Part shown: positions 22,620 through 35,500 of the stretch, piece after piece
Position numbering within the stretch: the first letter of the stretch is position 1
Layout of the letters: every line of letters begins with the position of its first letter
NCBI GenBank assembly: GCA_024516155.1
Contig: JAJJXM010000014.1
Coordinates: 124,001-188,000, forward strand
DNA from: Pyronema omphalodes
Taxonomy: Eukaryota > Ascomycota > Pezizomycetes > Pezizales > Pyronemataceae
Direction of reading: 5' to 3'
DNA: 64,000 nt
Notes under the pieces: model-generated
Seen by the model: only the letters and a program-made list of their open reading frames with translations
What the model was told of the DNA's origin: nothing
Databases searched by the model: none
Position numbers and translations under genes: made by a program

Positions 22620-25600
22620 AGCGAGTAGGTGTAAAGAATCAACTCATACAGAGTAAGAAAAATGGTGTGGAGGGGTTCAATTCATTTCATTCATTTGATT
22701 CATTTGTTTACATGAGGGAGGGGGGAAAGGAAAGCTCTTGTGGAAGCTGCGAGCTGCACCCACAACTGGCAAAAATCTGGGGAAGCTGCGAGCGAGCTGC
22801 AAGTGTCGCTTCAGCCTGTATGTTGTAGCACAACCAACACCGGCAACGAAACTCTGGGGAAGCTGCAAAGCTCGAGCTTGGGCATGCGAGCAACTTCAAT
22901 GAGCAAAAGCCAGTATAGCAGCACCCACAACATAAAAACACATCACCGCATCAGCAAACATTAATTACAGCATCTACAGCTTCCATCATCACCGAGCTCA
23001 GAAGCTCACATCCTTAGTTCCGCCATTCTCGCTTGACTTGTGGCCGGGGTGTTGAAGGGCAGGCTGGGGTTGGAGATGGTGGAGGGTGGGATCGGGGGTG
23101 TTCGGGCTGGTCGGGGGGGGGGGGGGGGGGTGGGAGGGGGGAGGGGGGTATCGGGCTGGGGTTGGTAGGTAGGGGAGGTAGGGAGGTACGGGAGCTCGCA
23201 TTCCAAACGATCGAGTCCAGTTCAGTCCAAGTCACAACCCTAGCATAAGTCACAATCCTAGCGTGTGTCCCAACCCACGGTGATCAATCCAGGGCGATCT
23301 CGGGTGGGTCCAACGACTGTGGCTGAGGCCCCCCCCCCAGGAAATCCCAGTCCGCACTTAAACCCAAACTAACCTAGCCTGTTGTCTCTAGGGTAATCCC
23401 GGATGTGGCTGATTTAGTCGGAGTCTATGTAAGTCTAAGCCTCCTTCAGCTGTGAAACTGCGACTGCGAGTTCCCTTTCCCTTTCCCTTTTCCTTTTCCT
23501 TTCCCTTTCTCTTCCTTCCTTGCCTTCCTTGCTATTATAGTGGCTAGTGGCTACAGTACTGTTCAGTATTCGGTCGGAGGTCACAATGCGCGTTTTTTTT
23601 TTACTTTCCTTACCTTTCCTTACCTTTACTTTCCTTACCTTCCCGCACCTACTATAGCACTAGACACAGCCCATCCACCCCATCCACTCCATCCACCCCG
23701 GCTCGGTACTCTGTAGACCGTTGTCGTTGTCGTTGTCGTTGTTTTTTGTAACCATCGGGTTCTGTTCTTACATACAGCATACATACATACAGCGTATTTC
23801 ATGCAGGATCCCAAACGATCGGATCTCTTCATATGTATGTATGTATGTGTAGCTAGTCTAGTCTAGTCTGGTATATAGTTCTACATACCGTAAAGAAAAA
23901 TATCCAATTTGCGACTTTTTTTTTTTTTTTTCTTTCTTTCTTTCCAAAAAAGATATCTATCCCAATTTCCAGATCCCTCGTTTCATGAAAGATGCATAAG
24001 ACAGAACAGGGTAAATATCCCGTAATACGCAAGGAGCATGCCATGGTTTCGGGTTTGATTTTCTCGGTTTGATGCTCGGTTTGCGTCGGAAGCTGGAGGG
24101 GATGCTTTTGCACTTGCTTTTGCTTTTGGCTTTGATTTTGATTTTACCATTGCCTTTGCCTTCACCTCGCCTTGCCTTACTCATCTTCCGTAACATCTTA
24201 TCAACACCCAGAAAGAACTTCCATAACCCTCAAACCATAAACCACAAATCACCCCAACCAAACCACAAATCACAAACCGTATATTCACAGATATAATCCG
24301 AAATACAGCAGCGTAGCAGTAGCAGTAACATAGCGAAATCGTAATGCAGCATCAGTATCAGTATCAGTATCAGTTGCATAGTAAAGAAAGCCAGGCAGGC
24401 CAGGCAGGCAGACAGGTCTCGTGCCAACAATCCGAATCTGGTAAGGTAAGGTAAGGTAGGGAAATCACATACAGCGCAGTAACGCAAGTAACGCATCTCA
24501 CAACTAGCATATCTAACTGTATCGACTTACATATCCAGCATATCTAACTGTATCGACCTACATAACCAGCATAGACCTATATATCTACTGGATTGACCTA
24601 CATTTCCAGCATAACCAGCATAACCAGCATAACCAGCATAACCAGCATAACCAGCATAACCAGCATAACCAGCATAACCAGCATAACCAGCATAACCAGC
24701 ATAACCAGCATAACCAGCATAACCATCATAACCAGCATAACCAGCCCAAACCTCAAACCCCAAGCCCAAACCTCAAGCCTCAAGCTCCAGATAAAACACC
24801 GTTATACACCATATAAATTCACGACGAATGTATCCTCCATACCTCTAGTCTGGTCTGGTATAGTGTAGTAGTAGTAGTATAGTACAGAACAAATGACTCC
24901 TACGCTTCTACGGACCTGACCTACAGTTCCAAGCCTACGCTACGGGACTCAATTCTCCTTCTCCTTGTTCTTCTTTTTCCTTCTTCCCTCCCTAGTCTAC
25001 CAACTACAAACCACCATCTACAAACCACCATCCACAATCCGCCGTCTGCGTCTGAGTCTGAGTCACGCAACATCATATACGAAAATAGCATCATCACGTA
25101 GCGCAGGAACACTACTCACACATCCTCCCTACCAAAAACGCGCACTAAACTAAGACGCATCATAAACAACCACCCACTAAGGTCCCTCCTCTAAGGGCGA
25201 CGCTTGCGACGTTGCTTTGATATAGTGGATTGGGATATCTCGAATACATATCATAGTTTCCAATACATTGGGATCTTTAGGGTGATGAGTATATGTATGT
25301 ATGTAGATTCAACGACAACGACACAAACAGCGAAAGATTCAAGAAGAAGCAGGACAGGAGCTCATCTCGCTGACAACGCGCAAGCAAGTGATTCTCATCA
25401 CGCCCCCCCTCCCCCCCCCCACCTCCCCCTGAATTGAGCGTTTGTTATAAAAATAAAAAATAAAAATAATCATATGAGTAATCATTATAGCAACTATTAG
25501 TACAGTACAATTCGATGGTATACAGAAATTTTTGCAACAGGGAAGCCAGGTAATTGTCATTGACAAAACAAATTAGCCATCATCATCAACATCTATGGAA

Positions 25601-26609
25601 ATCCATCATCATCATCGTCGTCGTCATTTATTATTACATGCACTCAATTACTTTAACCCCATAAAGCAAGTAAGTAATCAAGTAAGCAATCGAGAAAGCA
25701 AAAAAAAAAACAGCAAAAATCCCCCACCACTTTTGTTTCCCAACCCAAATCCAATCCCATCGCATCTACAATTAGACAAGAACGACGCAGTGAAAATTTA
25801 AAAAAGCAAAGGAAAAGGAAAAAAAAAGTAAAAAAGACTCCTTAACTCATCACACATCACAACATCGGAAGCTTCCCAAAAATAAAAAAAAAGTACCTCG
25901 TTCTAAAGCTCAAACTAACCCAAAAACCCGCAACATTTCGCGATTCTTCGGAGGCGGAGTACAGTGGTCCTTTCGTAGGTGGCCACAGTCATAACTATAA
26001 CGGTTGTTCCGTTCTCAGGGGTCACGTTTGCGTGTTGCGACACAAAAATCTGGGGTTCCGGGGTTCGTTTAGCCCATACCCCTGTTGGTCTTCTCTCCAC
26101 CTTTCGGTTAAGCCCCCTGTCTGCTTTGCAAAGCCCTTTTCCAAGTTTGCTGGTTTTGGTGACTTGGTCGGCCTGGTCAAATTGATCGCCTTCGATTTAG
26201 TATGCTTTCCTAGTTCCGCCAGCGGCTCTCAACGGCGCCATTCGGTGTCCTTCGGTACACCAAGTGGCTCAGTCCCATCAATGACCCATCGATCCGGAGC
26301 CGAGCGAGTGAGTGAGCATCAGGGGAGAAAAATTGACAAGAAATAAAAAAAAAAAAAAAAACAGAAAAAAAGCTAAAGAAATTGCACAAGCAGCAAAACA
26401 TTCATTAAAGCAAAAAAAGCCTCAGTCATAATAAACCATGTAATCGTCAATCATAGTGTGCAGCGGTGATCAATTAGTTGTTCGGAGCGATCCAATTCGT
26501 CTTCGCGCTTAGAAAGCTATGTCGCAAACGCCGGAACCTGCACATCCCAAAGTGTCGTAACCTCCACTCTCCCGGCCGAATCCCGAGGACTAATCCAAAT
26601 GCGTTCGGA
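22620..26609. other. Gene-poor, low-complexity intergenic DNA
   Basis: No gene recognised. There is a C-rich/G-rich tract near 23110-23150, pyrimidine arrays CCCTTT and CCTTA (23470-23650), poly-T near 23917, CAGTAT units near 24346, AAGGT units near 24440, the CCAGCATAA array listed separately, and A-rich tracts near 25700-25900 and 26345-26362. The region lies between the pck1 promoter and the exgD 3' end. Confidence 0.5.
24607..24750 (+). repeat. 9-bp minisatellite (CCAGCATAA)n
   Basis: About fifteen units of CCAGCATAA in tandem, one with an ATCATAA variant. Because the period is a multiple of three, all frames stay open (ITS repeats on plus, AGY and VML repeats on minus), but I see no gene context. 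Confidence 0.85.
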
Positions 26610-29601
26610 TTAATTACCCTCGGGAAGGCCAGCAGCAGCAAAGTCAGGAATAGCGTCGAGCTCACAATTGAACGTCCTTTCGTAAGCCTTTTGCGGGATG
26701 ATTCCGGCCGCGAGAGATTTCTTGTAACTCCACTGAGTTGAAGCCTCCGTATCCCAGGTCCAATACAACCATCCCCATCCTTTCTCAAATGCGTGCATTT
26801 GGGCTAATGACGTCAGTTAGTGAACAGATGATTACAGAACAGAGAACACGTACCCTCCGCGAACATCTTCAGGAATTGCCTATACTCCGGAGTGTAGTCC
26901 TTGGGATCACCATTCGGCATCTTACAGCTGCAGTTCTTTCCACTTGGGCAGCCCATCATTTGGCTATTAGGGTCCATGGTTCCCTCCCATCGAGAGCCCA
27001 CGCCTACCTGTACACGCCGTCAGCCCATCTTCAATCGTTGTCACTTAACCACGTCGCCGAAGAAAACCTACATTATTCAGATAGGGCGTACAATCGGTAT
27101 CCGCCTGACCCCATTCACCCACGATCGTAGGACCGAATCTACACATCATAATCAGTCTGTGATTCCGAGAAGGCTTTACAAAGCAACTCACCCTGATGTT
27201 GTGTCCATGCTTGCCTGGATCTGATTACTCCAATCTTTACAGGCAAACTCAATCTTCCGAGAATGAGTGAGAGCAAGAAGCCCGGTATTGAAAATGACGT
27301 ATTGGTGAACATCCAATAACATCCCGTCATATCCGGCAAACTCTCCTTTCCATGTAGATAAACCTCGAAATCCGTCTCCAAAGATGATTTTGCCTTTGTA
27401 TCCCTTGCTTCGAATAACTGTGTATGCGTCTTCGGACCATTTGATAACCCGGTTTGGATCAAGCTCAATCATCTTGGGCTCATTCACGAGTCCGTACATG
27501 GTGACAATATTCTTGTATCTCGGCTGAGCAAAGAATTCAGAGAGCTGGGCATGAATCTCGAGAGTTCGCTTTCCGTTCTCATCTCCTTTGGGTCCCATGA
27601 GCCAGCCGATCGGGCCGAGTCGACCACTGTGGTTCCATCCGTTGGCTCCACCGGGAACACTATGAAGGTCTAGCTTAACCCGGAGACCGAACTCACGTGC
27701 CCACTCGATAGCACGAAGTAAATATCTCCACGAAACATTGGGAACAAATGTATCATCGTCATATGTCTTGACAGCCCAGTAACCAAAGGGAATACGGACA
27801 TGGTCCAAACCAGCATCTCGAATCTCTTTGAAGGTGTCGCGTGTGACAAAGGTCTTGTAGTGCTTCTCAATGGTGTCCTTCGCCCCTTTGGCTCCGAGCT
27901 TGGCACTGAGGGTATATTCATCAACAACACCATCCCGAGTACTATATGCGTCGAAGAAGGAGGGCGTAATAAATGGTTCTATAATCAACCAGCCTCCGAC
28001 GTTGACACCACGAACTGGCATCTTTCCGTAATCCCAAGGCTGGTTGAGAGCCGGCACGTTAGGGTTCGCCTGGACTGAATCATCATACTTATCAAAAAGA
28101 CCCATAACTGGAAGTCCTCCAACCATCTTGTCGGTAAATGTGAGATTGAAATCTGTAGTATCCTGCCAGGTGTAGGGATCCATGTACGTATTCTTATATT
28201 GTGCCTATGTTTATCCTTAGTCATGACTATCACTCGGAAACGAGGATCTCCATTTTGAAAACATACCGGAATAGACGACTGTGGCGGTAACGTTGAGACT
28301 TCACCATATCTCTTACTTGCAGAATCTTGGGCCCCATTATTCTTCTTTGATAGGACGACACCAACAGGTATGAAGATAACCAGTAACAAGATCGTTAATC
28401 CAAGAATAATCCCTATCCCTGACTGTCAGCATTTATTGCTCAAGCTTCGTGTAAGAGACGCACAAAACCATTTTCCACACCTCCGCTTCTTCTGTGGCCC
28501 GACACTATCGTAGCTATCAGTTGAATCGGGGCGCTTAGCCTTAGCCGACTTGCCGCGGGCTCTTCTAGAAGCCGCAGCAGCAACCGAAGCCGCAGCTCCC
28601 ACCATGCTTGACGTCTTATGTCGTCTACTTTCCTTGCCGCCACCCATTAACCTTGAATCTGGTGTGTCACCACCGCCATCCACATGCACCATCGGTGGTA
28701 TTTGAGGCTCCGGCATTGCTCTGGGCACTGACCGTGGAGTATCCTGGAACGGTGGTCTGTACTCCCCAGTTACTGCTCGCACTGTCGGTCTAAGTGGTTC
28801 CTGCTCCGGCGCTGCTGCATACCGCGATGAACGATGGTCTACTGACTTCCTAGGACTTTCAGACCGCTGCCTACGCGGTGAAATGTACTCTCCAGCAACA
28901 GCGGCGGGCATACGTGATGACTGATGATCGGTTGACTTTCTAGGCGACCCAGAACGCCGTTGGCTTTCACGTTCCCGTCCATCTCGAGTAGAGTTAGCCC
29001 TCGATCTACCACCGGACACACGATCATTAACACCATCGTAACCTGCACCACCAGCTACCGCCGGCATGCGTGACGACCTATGATCCGTCGACTTTCTTGG
29101 AGACTCGGAGCGTTGACGGCGTCCTTCTCGAGTATCGCGGTCTCTGGGCTCTGATGCTTGTCGAGATCCCCGAGCCTCTCTTCCATCTCTAGTGGAATTT
29201 GCCCTAGATCTTCCACCGTTTCCCGCTACCACATCGCCAGCTGCTGCCGCTGCAGCCACGTCCCGTTTTCGTGGAGACCTCTCTCTTTTACTATCCCTCC
29301 TGTGGGGCTGGTCTGTAGACTTTCTAGCTCTACTCTGGGATCTAGAAGATGCTCCATGGGTACTACGCTGCCGCCTGTGGTCTGTGTCTCTGTCTGTAGA
29401 CTGCTCTGCTCGACGACGACGTTCACGATCCGTGGATTTCTCTGCTCTTCTTCGCCTATCAGAGTCTGGGTCGCTTGCTTGCTCAGAACGTTTTCGTCGG
29501 TCGGAATCAGGGTCGGCAGACTGCTCTCTACGATGACGGCGACGATCTCGGTCCGGGTCGCTTCTGTCGGGATCGGAGGAGGAGAGGGAGTATTGGGCCA
29601 T
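26610..29601 (-). CDS. exgD: Membrane-anchored exo-beta-1,3-glucanase (GH5, ExgD type)
   Basis: Six exons (29601-28464, 28418-28267, 28192-27192, 27138-27072, 27007-26854, 26803-26610) join to 901 residues. It is a type II membrane protein. Residues 1-~375 form a cytoplasmic, highly charged Arg/Ser/Asp tail with repeated SPRKS-DHRSSR units; one helix (~380-400, GLTILLLVIFIPVGVV) follows; the outer part is a GH5 subfamily 9-type domain. Catalytic residues: acid/base Glu in LVNEPK (~668) and nucleophile Glu in VGEWG (~772); the substrate-site segment DLHSVPGGANGWNHSG is present. The family releases glucose from cell-wall beta-1,3-glucan. The exon 1/2 junction (KWFW-IGIIL) rests on a GTGCGT donor and a 45-bp intron and is the weakest join. 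The N-terminal arm is long for the family. Confidence 0.92.
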
Positions 29602-32355
29602 TGTACTCTAGTGGCACACCAGCAAGGTCGGGCGGGGGATAGAGTTAGCTGTGGATCTGTGGCTACTGTCCGCTACTGTCTTCAAGTTAGTTCCACATCC
29701 GGGGCATAAATAGCAAATGTGGAATCTTTCGCATATACCTGATGTTGACCAATAATAGTGCGTGATATAGCAGTTGCAGCAATGACAGTGATCGTCGTCG
29801 CAAGCAGGAATTGAATCTTGCTTTTACGACCGTTTGTGGGAGGTCGATATATTCTGCCGGGTGGAAATGGTGTGTGATGGGTGAAGCAGAGGGTTGAATG
29901 TTTCGCAAGTTCGTCAATCTGCAGCTTCCCAGCTTTGGTCTTCCTGGTCGTCTTCTTCCACTTCCACTGTCCACTTCCACTTTTCTATGTCGTTGACGTC
30001 GTCGCGTTCGTCGCAGGTCGTCGCAGGTCGTCAACTTCTTTTGCAGCGCCAATCGGAGGCTTCTTCAATCGCAAAGCCAGATGGCTGGGGGCCCAGATGC
30101 CGAGCGTGCCACGAATCCAGGCGCGCGATGTTTTGCTTGGAGACGACGTTCCCGGTTGCTTCGACGACGGATGCCACCGGTGGGACTATTCTGTCCAATG
30201 ACGTTTGCTGCTATCGGCAGCATCCCTGTTACAAAATGGCAAATCCATCGCGGCGCGTAGAGATGAGCAGGGGTATGAACCTTACCGGAATCACGTCAAA
30301 TCACTCATCGCCGTTATTTTTGCCTAAATATGAAACCTTTCTTAGGAAGTAACGTCATATATTCATTCCTCTACTCACACTCTAAAATTGTATTTATTCG
30401 TTCCGCAAACATTCTACAGCCCCCAATTGAAACCTACTTCGCGTAGTAATCATAGCTTCCTAAGTACAGATTCGAGGTTTATACACCAGGTAAATCCTTA
30501 AACCACCAATAAGAAAAGAAACCTCGTCCGTACCCACCACTACCCCACGAGTCCAACCCTTTAAATTCCGCTTTGTACAAATTTAGCTCGCCCTCAACAT
30601 GAACCGCGAAATAAATAACCTTACAAGTGCTCACAAATTCATGAATAGAAGCTTCTGACATACAATGCAGGGATTAATGACAACCATAGCACGGAAACTA
30701 TTTAGACAAGTTTGAACACAGCAATACCACACTTCTCCTGTGAGATCCGTGTTATTCTCTGGTATCAACCCAACCGGCGGTGTCTTTCTTAGCCATCTGC
30801 ACACCGTCGCAATGACGTTACATTGAACATCAATTGTGCATTCTCTTTGTTTCCATATACAACGGTTTTGGCTTATTATTCAGCGGGTCGATAGTGACGA
30901 TATCCACGTTCAATAACAATGCAACTAATCTTGTCCAAGCTATATCTTCGATAATGAAGCACTGAAGAACCGTACCAATACCTAGTATTGGTGTCAGTGA
31001 AGGTTCTAGGTGTATGTTTGAACTGCCACATGAAAGGGCATCAAATGTTCGTAGGGTTATTATTATTATTATTGAATCATGAGCTGGCCGAGGCCTAAAA
31101 GGCCCATACAGGAAATGTTTGTAGGGTTATCAAAAGTCCATGTTGTATACAAGCATAGCCCGAACAACATCATCATATATAATCACTCGACGCAAAGCAG
31201 AAAGCGACGTTACGAAAACACAAAAAGGGAATCTCTGTCGATACTCTAAATATTGTAGACGATATAAGATCAACCCCCCCGCCCCCCGCCAACTACATTA
31301 TATATCTCTTGTCTTCTCGCTTCTCTCTTCTCGCAATAAGTTAAACATCAGAATCCCTGGATATTCGTTGTTCGGCATGTAAAAGGAAGCCACAACCGCA
31401 GGATAACTTCCGATGCAGTGAACGACAAGCCGATCCATTGCTGTAGCCCAATGGAATCCAAAAGTATCTACCACGCATATATATAAACTATTCTTCTGGC
31501 TATACCTCACTCGAGGTTTATTTTCACGCACTACATGTTGTTATTTGGTATATTTATTTCAACCGAATTTGAAAGAGGCTCCAGGTGATATCATAGAAAT
31601 TCGGCCAGCTGCGAGCTGTTCAGAAGCTGATTCCACAGAAGTGGTGTTGGTATGACTAGATATGAAGGCAGTTGGAGGTGGCCTTCCATGGAAGCAAGAT
31701 TGATGCAAGAGCAATACAGCTGTATTCCATTGTGAAATATATAGTGACCAGGGTCTTCATAGCAGGTCAAAGCAGGATTGGGATGTGGCGCTTTATAGGT
31801 ACATTTGCGGTGAGGCTTTACCTGCTACGAGCTGATAGTTATAGGTGGGATGGGTTTCGGGGCATCATGGTTGCTGGTCGGATGAAGTGATATCCTATGA
31901 TTTTCCACTTAGATACTGGGCTGCGGAAGTGACCGCTGTCTATTTGACAGTGTCTTTTTGAGGGGACGCCGGACTATCAGAACGCCGCCGGTCCGAATAG
32001 AAAAATCATCTCTAATATGCCTAACGACAGGTCAAGGACTAGGTGGTAGATGCGTAGCTGCGATGGGCCCTGCGTAAGTAATATGATGCAGAGAAGCAGT
32101 GGACTCATGCGGAATATGGGAGGTTGGAAATAATATGGGCGTATGAGACCGTGGTACTAATATGTATACCGCCGACATAAAATTCACTGGTAGAATGATT
32201 GTCTAGAGTATTGCTGATATGGCCTGTGGTTCAGGATATATATTATTTGTACTAATAGGCCTTTTTTTTGGTGCTAGATTGTCAAAGAAATCGGATACAT
32301 CAATGCAGATGCGCAAGGGATGCGTAGTTCGACAGTATGTAATACATGACAGCCA
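29602..32355. other. Intergenic, between exgD and NLR2
   Basis: This holds the exgD promoter side. I see no strong gene, apart from the possible small frame listed separately. A short (TTA)n microsatellite lies near 31055-31073, next to a TGAGCTGGCCGAGGCCTA segment. Confidence 0.4.
30479..30661 (-). other. Possible exon of a small unknown gene
   Basis: Sixty codons ending in a glycine/aromatic motif (SGGYGRGFFSYWW) that looks like a folded-protein C-terminus. An ATGTCAG just upstream could be either the start or a 3' splice site. A short ATG frame on the minus strand at about 30795 (MAKKDTAGWVDT) could be an upstream exon. I do not recognise the family, and the splice structure is not secure. 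Confidence 0.25.
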
Positions 32356-32401
32356 TGAACCAATAACCAGGCACTCTCTGCGGAGTAAGCGCCGAGCTGA
32401 A
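32356..32401 (+). promoter_or_regulatory. Promoter block shared with NLR1
   Basis: TGAACCAATAACCAGGCACT and the following GAGTAAGCGCCGAGCTGAA closely match 6577-6621 on the opposite strand. It lies about 115-160 bp before the NLR2 start and includes a CCAAT box. The bases between this block and each ATG have diverged much more. Confidence 0.5.
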
Positions 32402-32516
32402 CTCTTGAAGAGCAAAGTCGACTGCGCGCCATCGTAACACTTGTGCACAGCCTACGAACGTCTCATCATCAACTGTTCATTCAAACAACGCCAAAACAGA
32501 TCAGATACTGTTAACA

Positions 32517-35500
32517 ATGGCCTCCGAAAAACCAAGTCACCAATCCGGCGATGGTGCGATTCCAGTCCAGGGTCAGCCCGTGACCTATCCATCCACACCC
32601 GCACCGTTGCGTACTTTTCGGTTGTCGGAAATACCTCCAGAAATGAACGATGGCGCGTTACGCCAATTTTTGGATTCATTGAAGGTCGGGGAAGGTGCCA
32701 TTGAAGGGAACTCGAAAGTCTTCTCTTTGGCTATATACAGATCTTGGCAGGTTGCAACGGTTTCGTTCCATCAAGAGCCGGATGAGTTCAAGAAATGCAA
32801 GCCAGGACATCAAGTATATCTACAGTTCCCAAAGCGGCAGATTTCGACGCTCGAGTCTCACCACGAACCCGATAAGCGCGTGAGAGATCAGCGAGATCAT
32901 GGAGTACATTCACGGTTGCCAGAGCGGCCAGCTGAGACACCAGCTCAACCGGTCTGTTTTACAGTCGACTGTGATTTTTATGGCATGACGCCACTATATG
33001 CATCTGTCGGAACGACCGCTAAATACGAGTAAGTCTCTCAGACATGTACCCAGTTCGCAAGATGCCTTATATGTCATACTGATGGATATAACGCAGCATC
33101 ATTGCTGTTACAGGGCTTTCAGCTCATGCCTTCGGATCATGGAAATCACCAGATCGAGCCGACAAAATGTGGTTGCGGGACTTTCTGCCCGACGAATTCC
33201 GGGATACCCGAGTTTTCACCTGGGGTTACTATTCCAGCATTCGAAACAACGAAAGCACGACGTCTATCACTGGGATATCTCGGAATTTTCTGGAGGACAT
33301 CAAACAAGTGAGAGAAAAAGAGGTAAGTGTCACTAGTGTTATTATGCTGCAGTTTCTCATCCACCCCCCTCCTCCCAACCCCAATAATGATGTCGATGCT
33401 TATTTCTGGATGATCCTAGACTGTGAATCGGCCTTTGATACTCATTGGCCATAGTCTTGGGGGGTTGGTTGTACAAAAGGTGAGTTACCCCGGCATATCC
33501 AAACTGTGATTTGATGTTTATTGAAGTAAATCCTAGGCTCTAGTAGATGGCAGTAAGAGTAATTCTGTGAACGATAACGCCTTTCATCAATCATGCATTG
33601 GTGCCCTGTTCTTTGGGGTTCCCCATCTCGGTCTTAACCCCAAGAGCATCGAGATGTTGGTACAGGGGAAGGAGAACGAGCACTTCCTCCGAGATATCAG
33701 CACCGGGTCCGAATACCTCTTCGAGCTCGAGAGGGACTTTAAGATATGCCATGCAAGCATGAACAGCTCTGTCATTGTGTCTTTCTACGAAAGCGAAGAT
33801 ACGCGCTCCGTTGAGGTAAGTAATAGTATACCTCAGGGAGCAAGATCCATTCAAGTGAAAGAAGAATTAACTAATCAGAGGTAGACTTTCGCGAATGGTG
33901 AAGCGAAGCGCTCCGGTGCACCCATCCGTATGGTGTCTCGAGAATCGGGAGTGTGTTCTGCATCAGATGACTGCAATAAGATCGAGATCCGCGCAGACCA
34001 TTCCAGAATGGTCAAGTTCCGGTCCGAATCAGATGAGCATTACCAGCGAGTCGTTGCCAAGATCGTAGAAATCACAAAAACGTATGAGATGGGTGGGGTT
34101 CAAGAGAGATTGCAAGGTGACTCTGCAGAAATCAACGAACGCGCAACGGACTAATGGGTTTCAGATAATGAGATTCGGCAGATAATGTCCTTGATATCAC
34201 CACTAGAACCCCATAAGAGACATCAAGATATCCGGCAAAAAAGGCTCGAGGGTACCGGAGAATGGTTTCTACATGAACCGGCATTCCAGGAATGGATCGA
34301 CAGTCAATCCGAGGATGGAAAAAATGGTTCTGTTCTAGCATGCTCTGGAAATCCTGGTGCGGGCAAGTCTGTCATGTGGTGGGTTATCGTTTCTGAGGCT
34401 TCCACGGCTGAAAGGTGCTTACATTGCGTCTCGCAGCTCCCTCGTATTCGATCATATCGAGACCGCATTCGCCTCGGAAGAAAGAGCTTGTGTTGCCTGC
34501 CTATATTGTGATCACCAGGACGATAAAAGGCAAACTCCAGTGAACGTGATTGGCGTGCTTCTAAACCAAGTTATAGCAGAACTTCACGATTCGGAACTTC
34601 TAGCTGCGAATACCATCAAACAATTAAGAGAGATGCTCAAGAAACAGAGGATTATCAATTCAAGTGAAGCGTTTCGACTACTGGGGGAAACCGTCAAGCA
34701 GTTGAAAAGGTTCTATGTGTGCATCGATGCTTTGGACGAGTGTAGCGATGTTCAGCGCAGAGGGTTCGTAAACGCCTTATCAACAGTTGTAAGCGAATAT
34801 AGCCTGTCAAGTGCAGTCCGCATCTTCTTCACGACAAGGCCGCACATCAAGTGGCAGGAGCTCATGGAAGATCATCCCCAACTCGGCTCCCTGGATCACA
34901 TATATCTACAGGCACACCCTGAGGATATTAGAAGATATGTTTCCCATGAGATTGACATTGACGAGAACCCCGACTGCATGAATGAAAAGCTGAGAACCGA
35001 AATCCTGGATACGGTTGTAGCCAATTCTGACGAAATGTGAGTTGACGAACCCATTTGCAAGCGGATATCTTAACCCCGCATGCATGTCATTTGTTGCAAG
35101 ATTGTGGGCGATGCAAATGACACATAGCTAACACAGCGGCTCTATGCAGGTTCCTACTCCCGGCGCTGCAGATTCAGACCGTACTGGACCAAACGACCAT
35201 TAGCAAAAGACGCAAAGCGCTATACACCATGCCAACCAAACTTGAAATGGCGTTTGAAAGTACAATCACTCGGATCAAGAATCAGAAATCCGAAAGAGTC
35301 GCACAGGCCATGGAAGTTCTAAAGTGGACATTTCTCGCCCGACGCCCATTGACCGTTTTGGAGTTACAACACGCCTTGTCGGTTACGATTGATCTGAGGA
35401 AGATAAAAACTGGAGAACTGTCACTTGCGTACGACGAGACACTAGACTGGGATAACTTTCCTTCGGAGAAATCACTGGTCGATTGGTGTCTTGGCCTAAT

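Noticed and set aside
29158..29709. 183-codon plus-strand frame opposite exgD exon 1
   Set aside because: Antisense of the Arg/Ser repeat region; the exgD reading is supported by its continuation into the GH5 domain.
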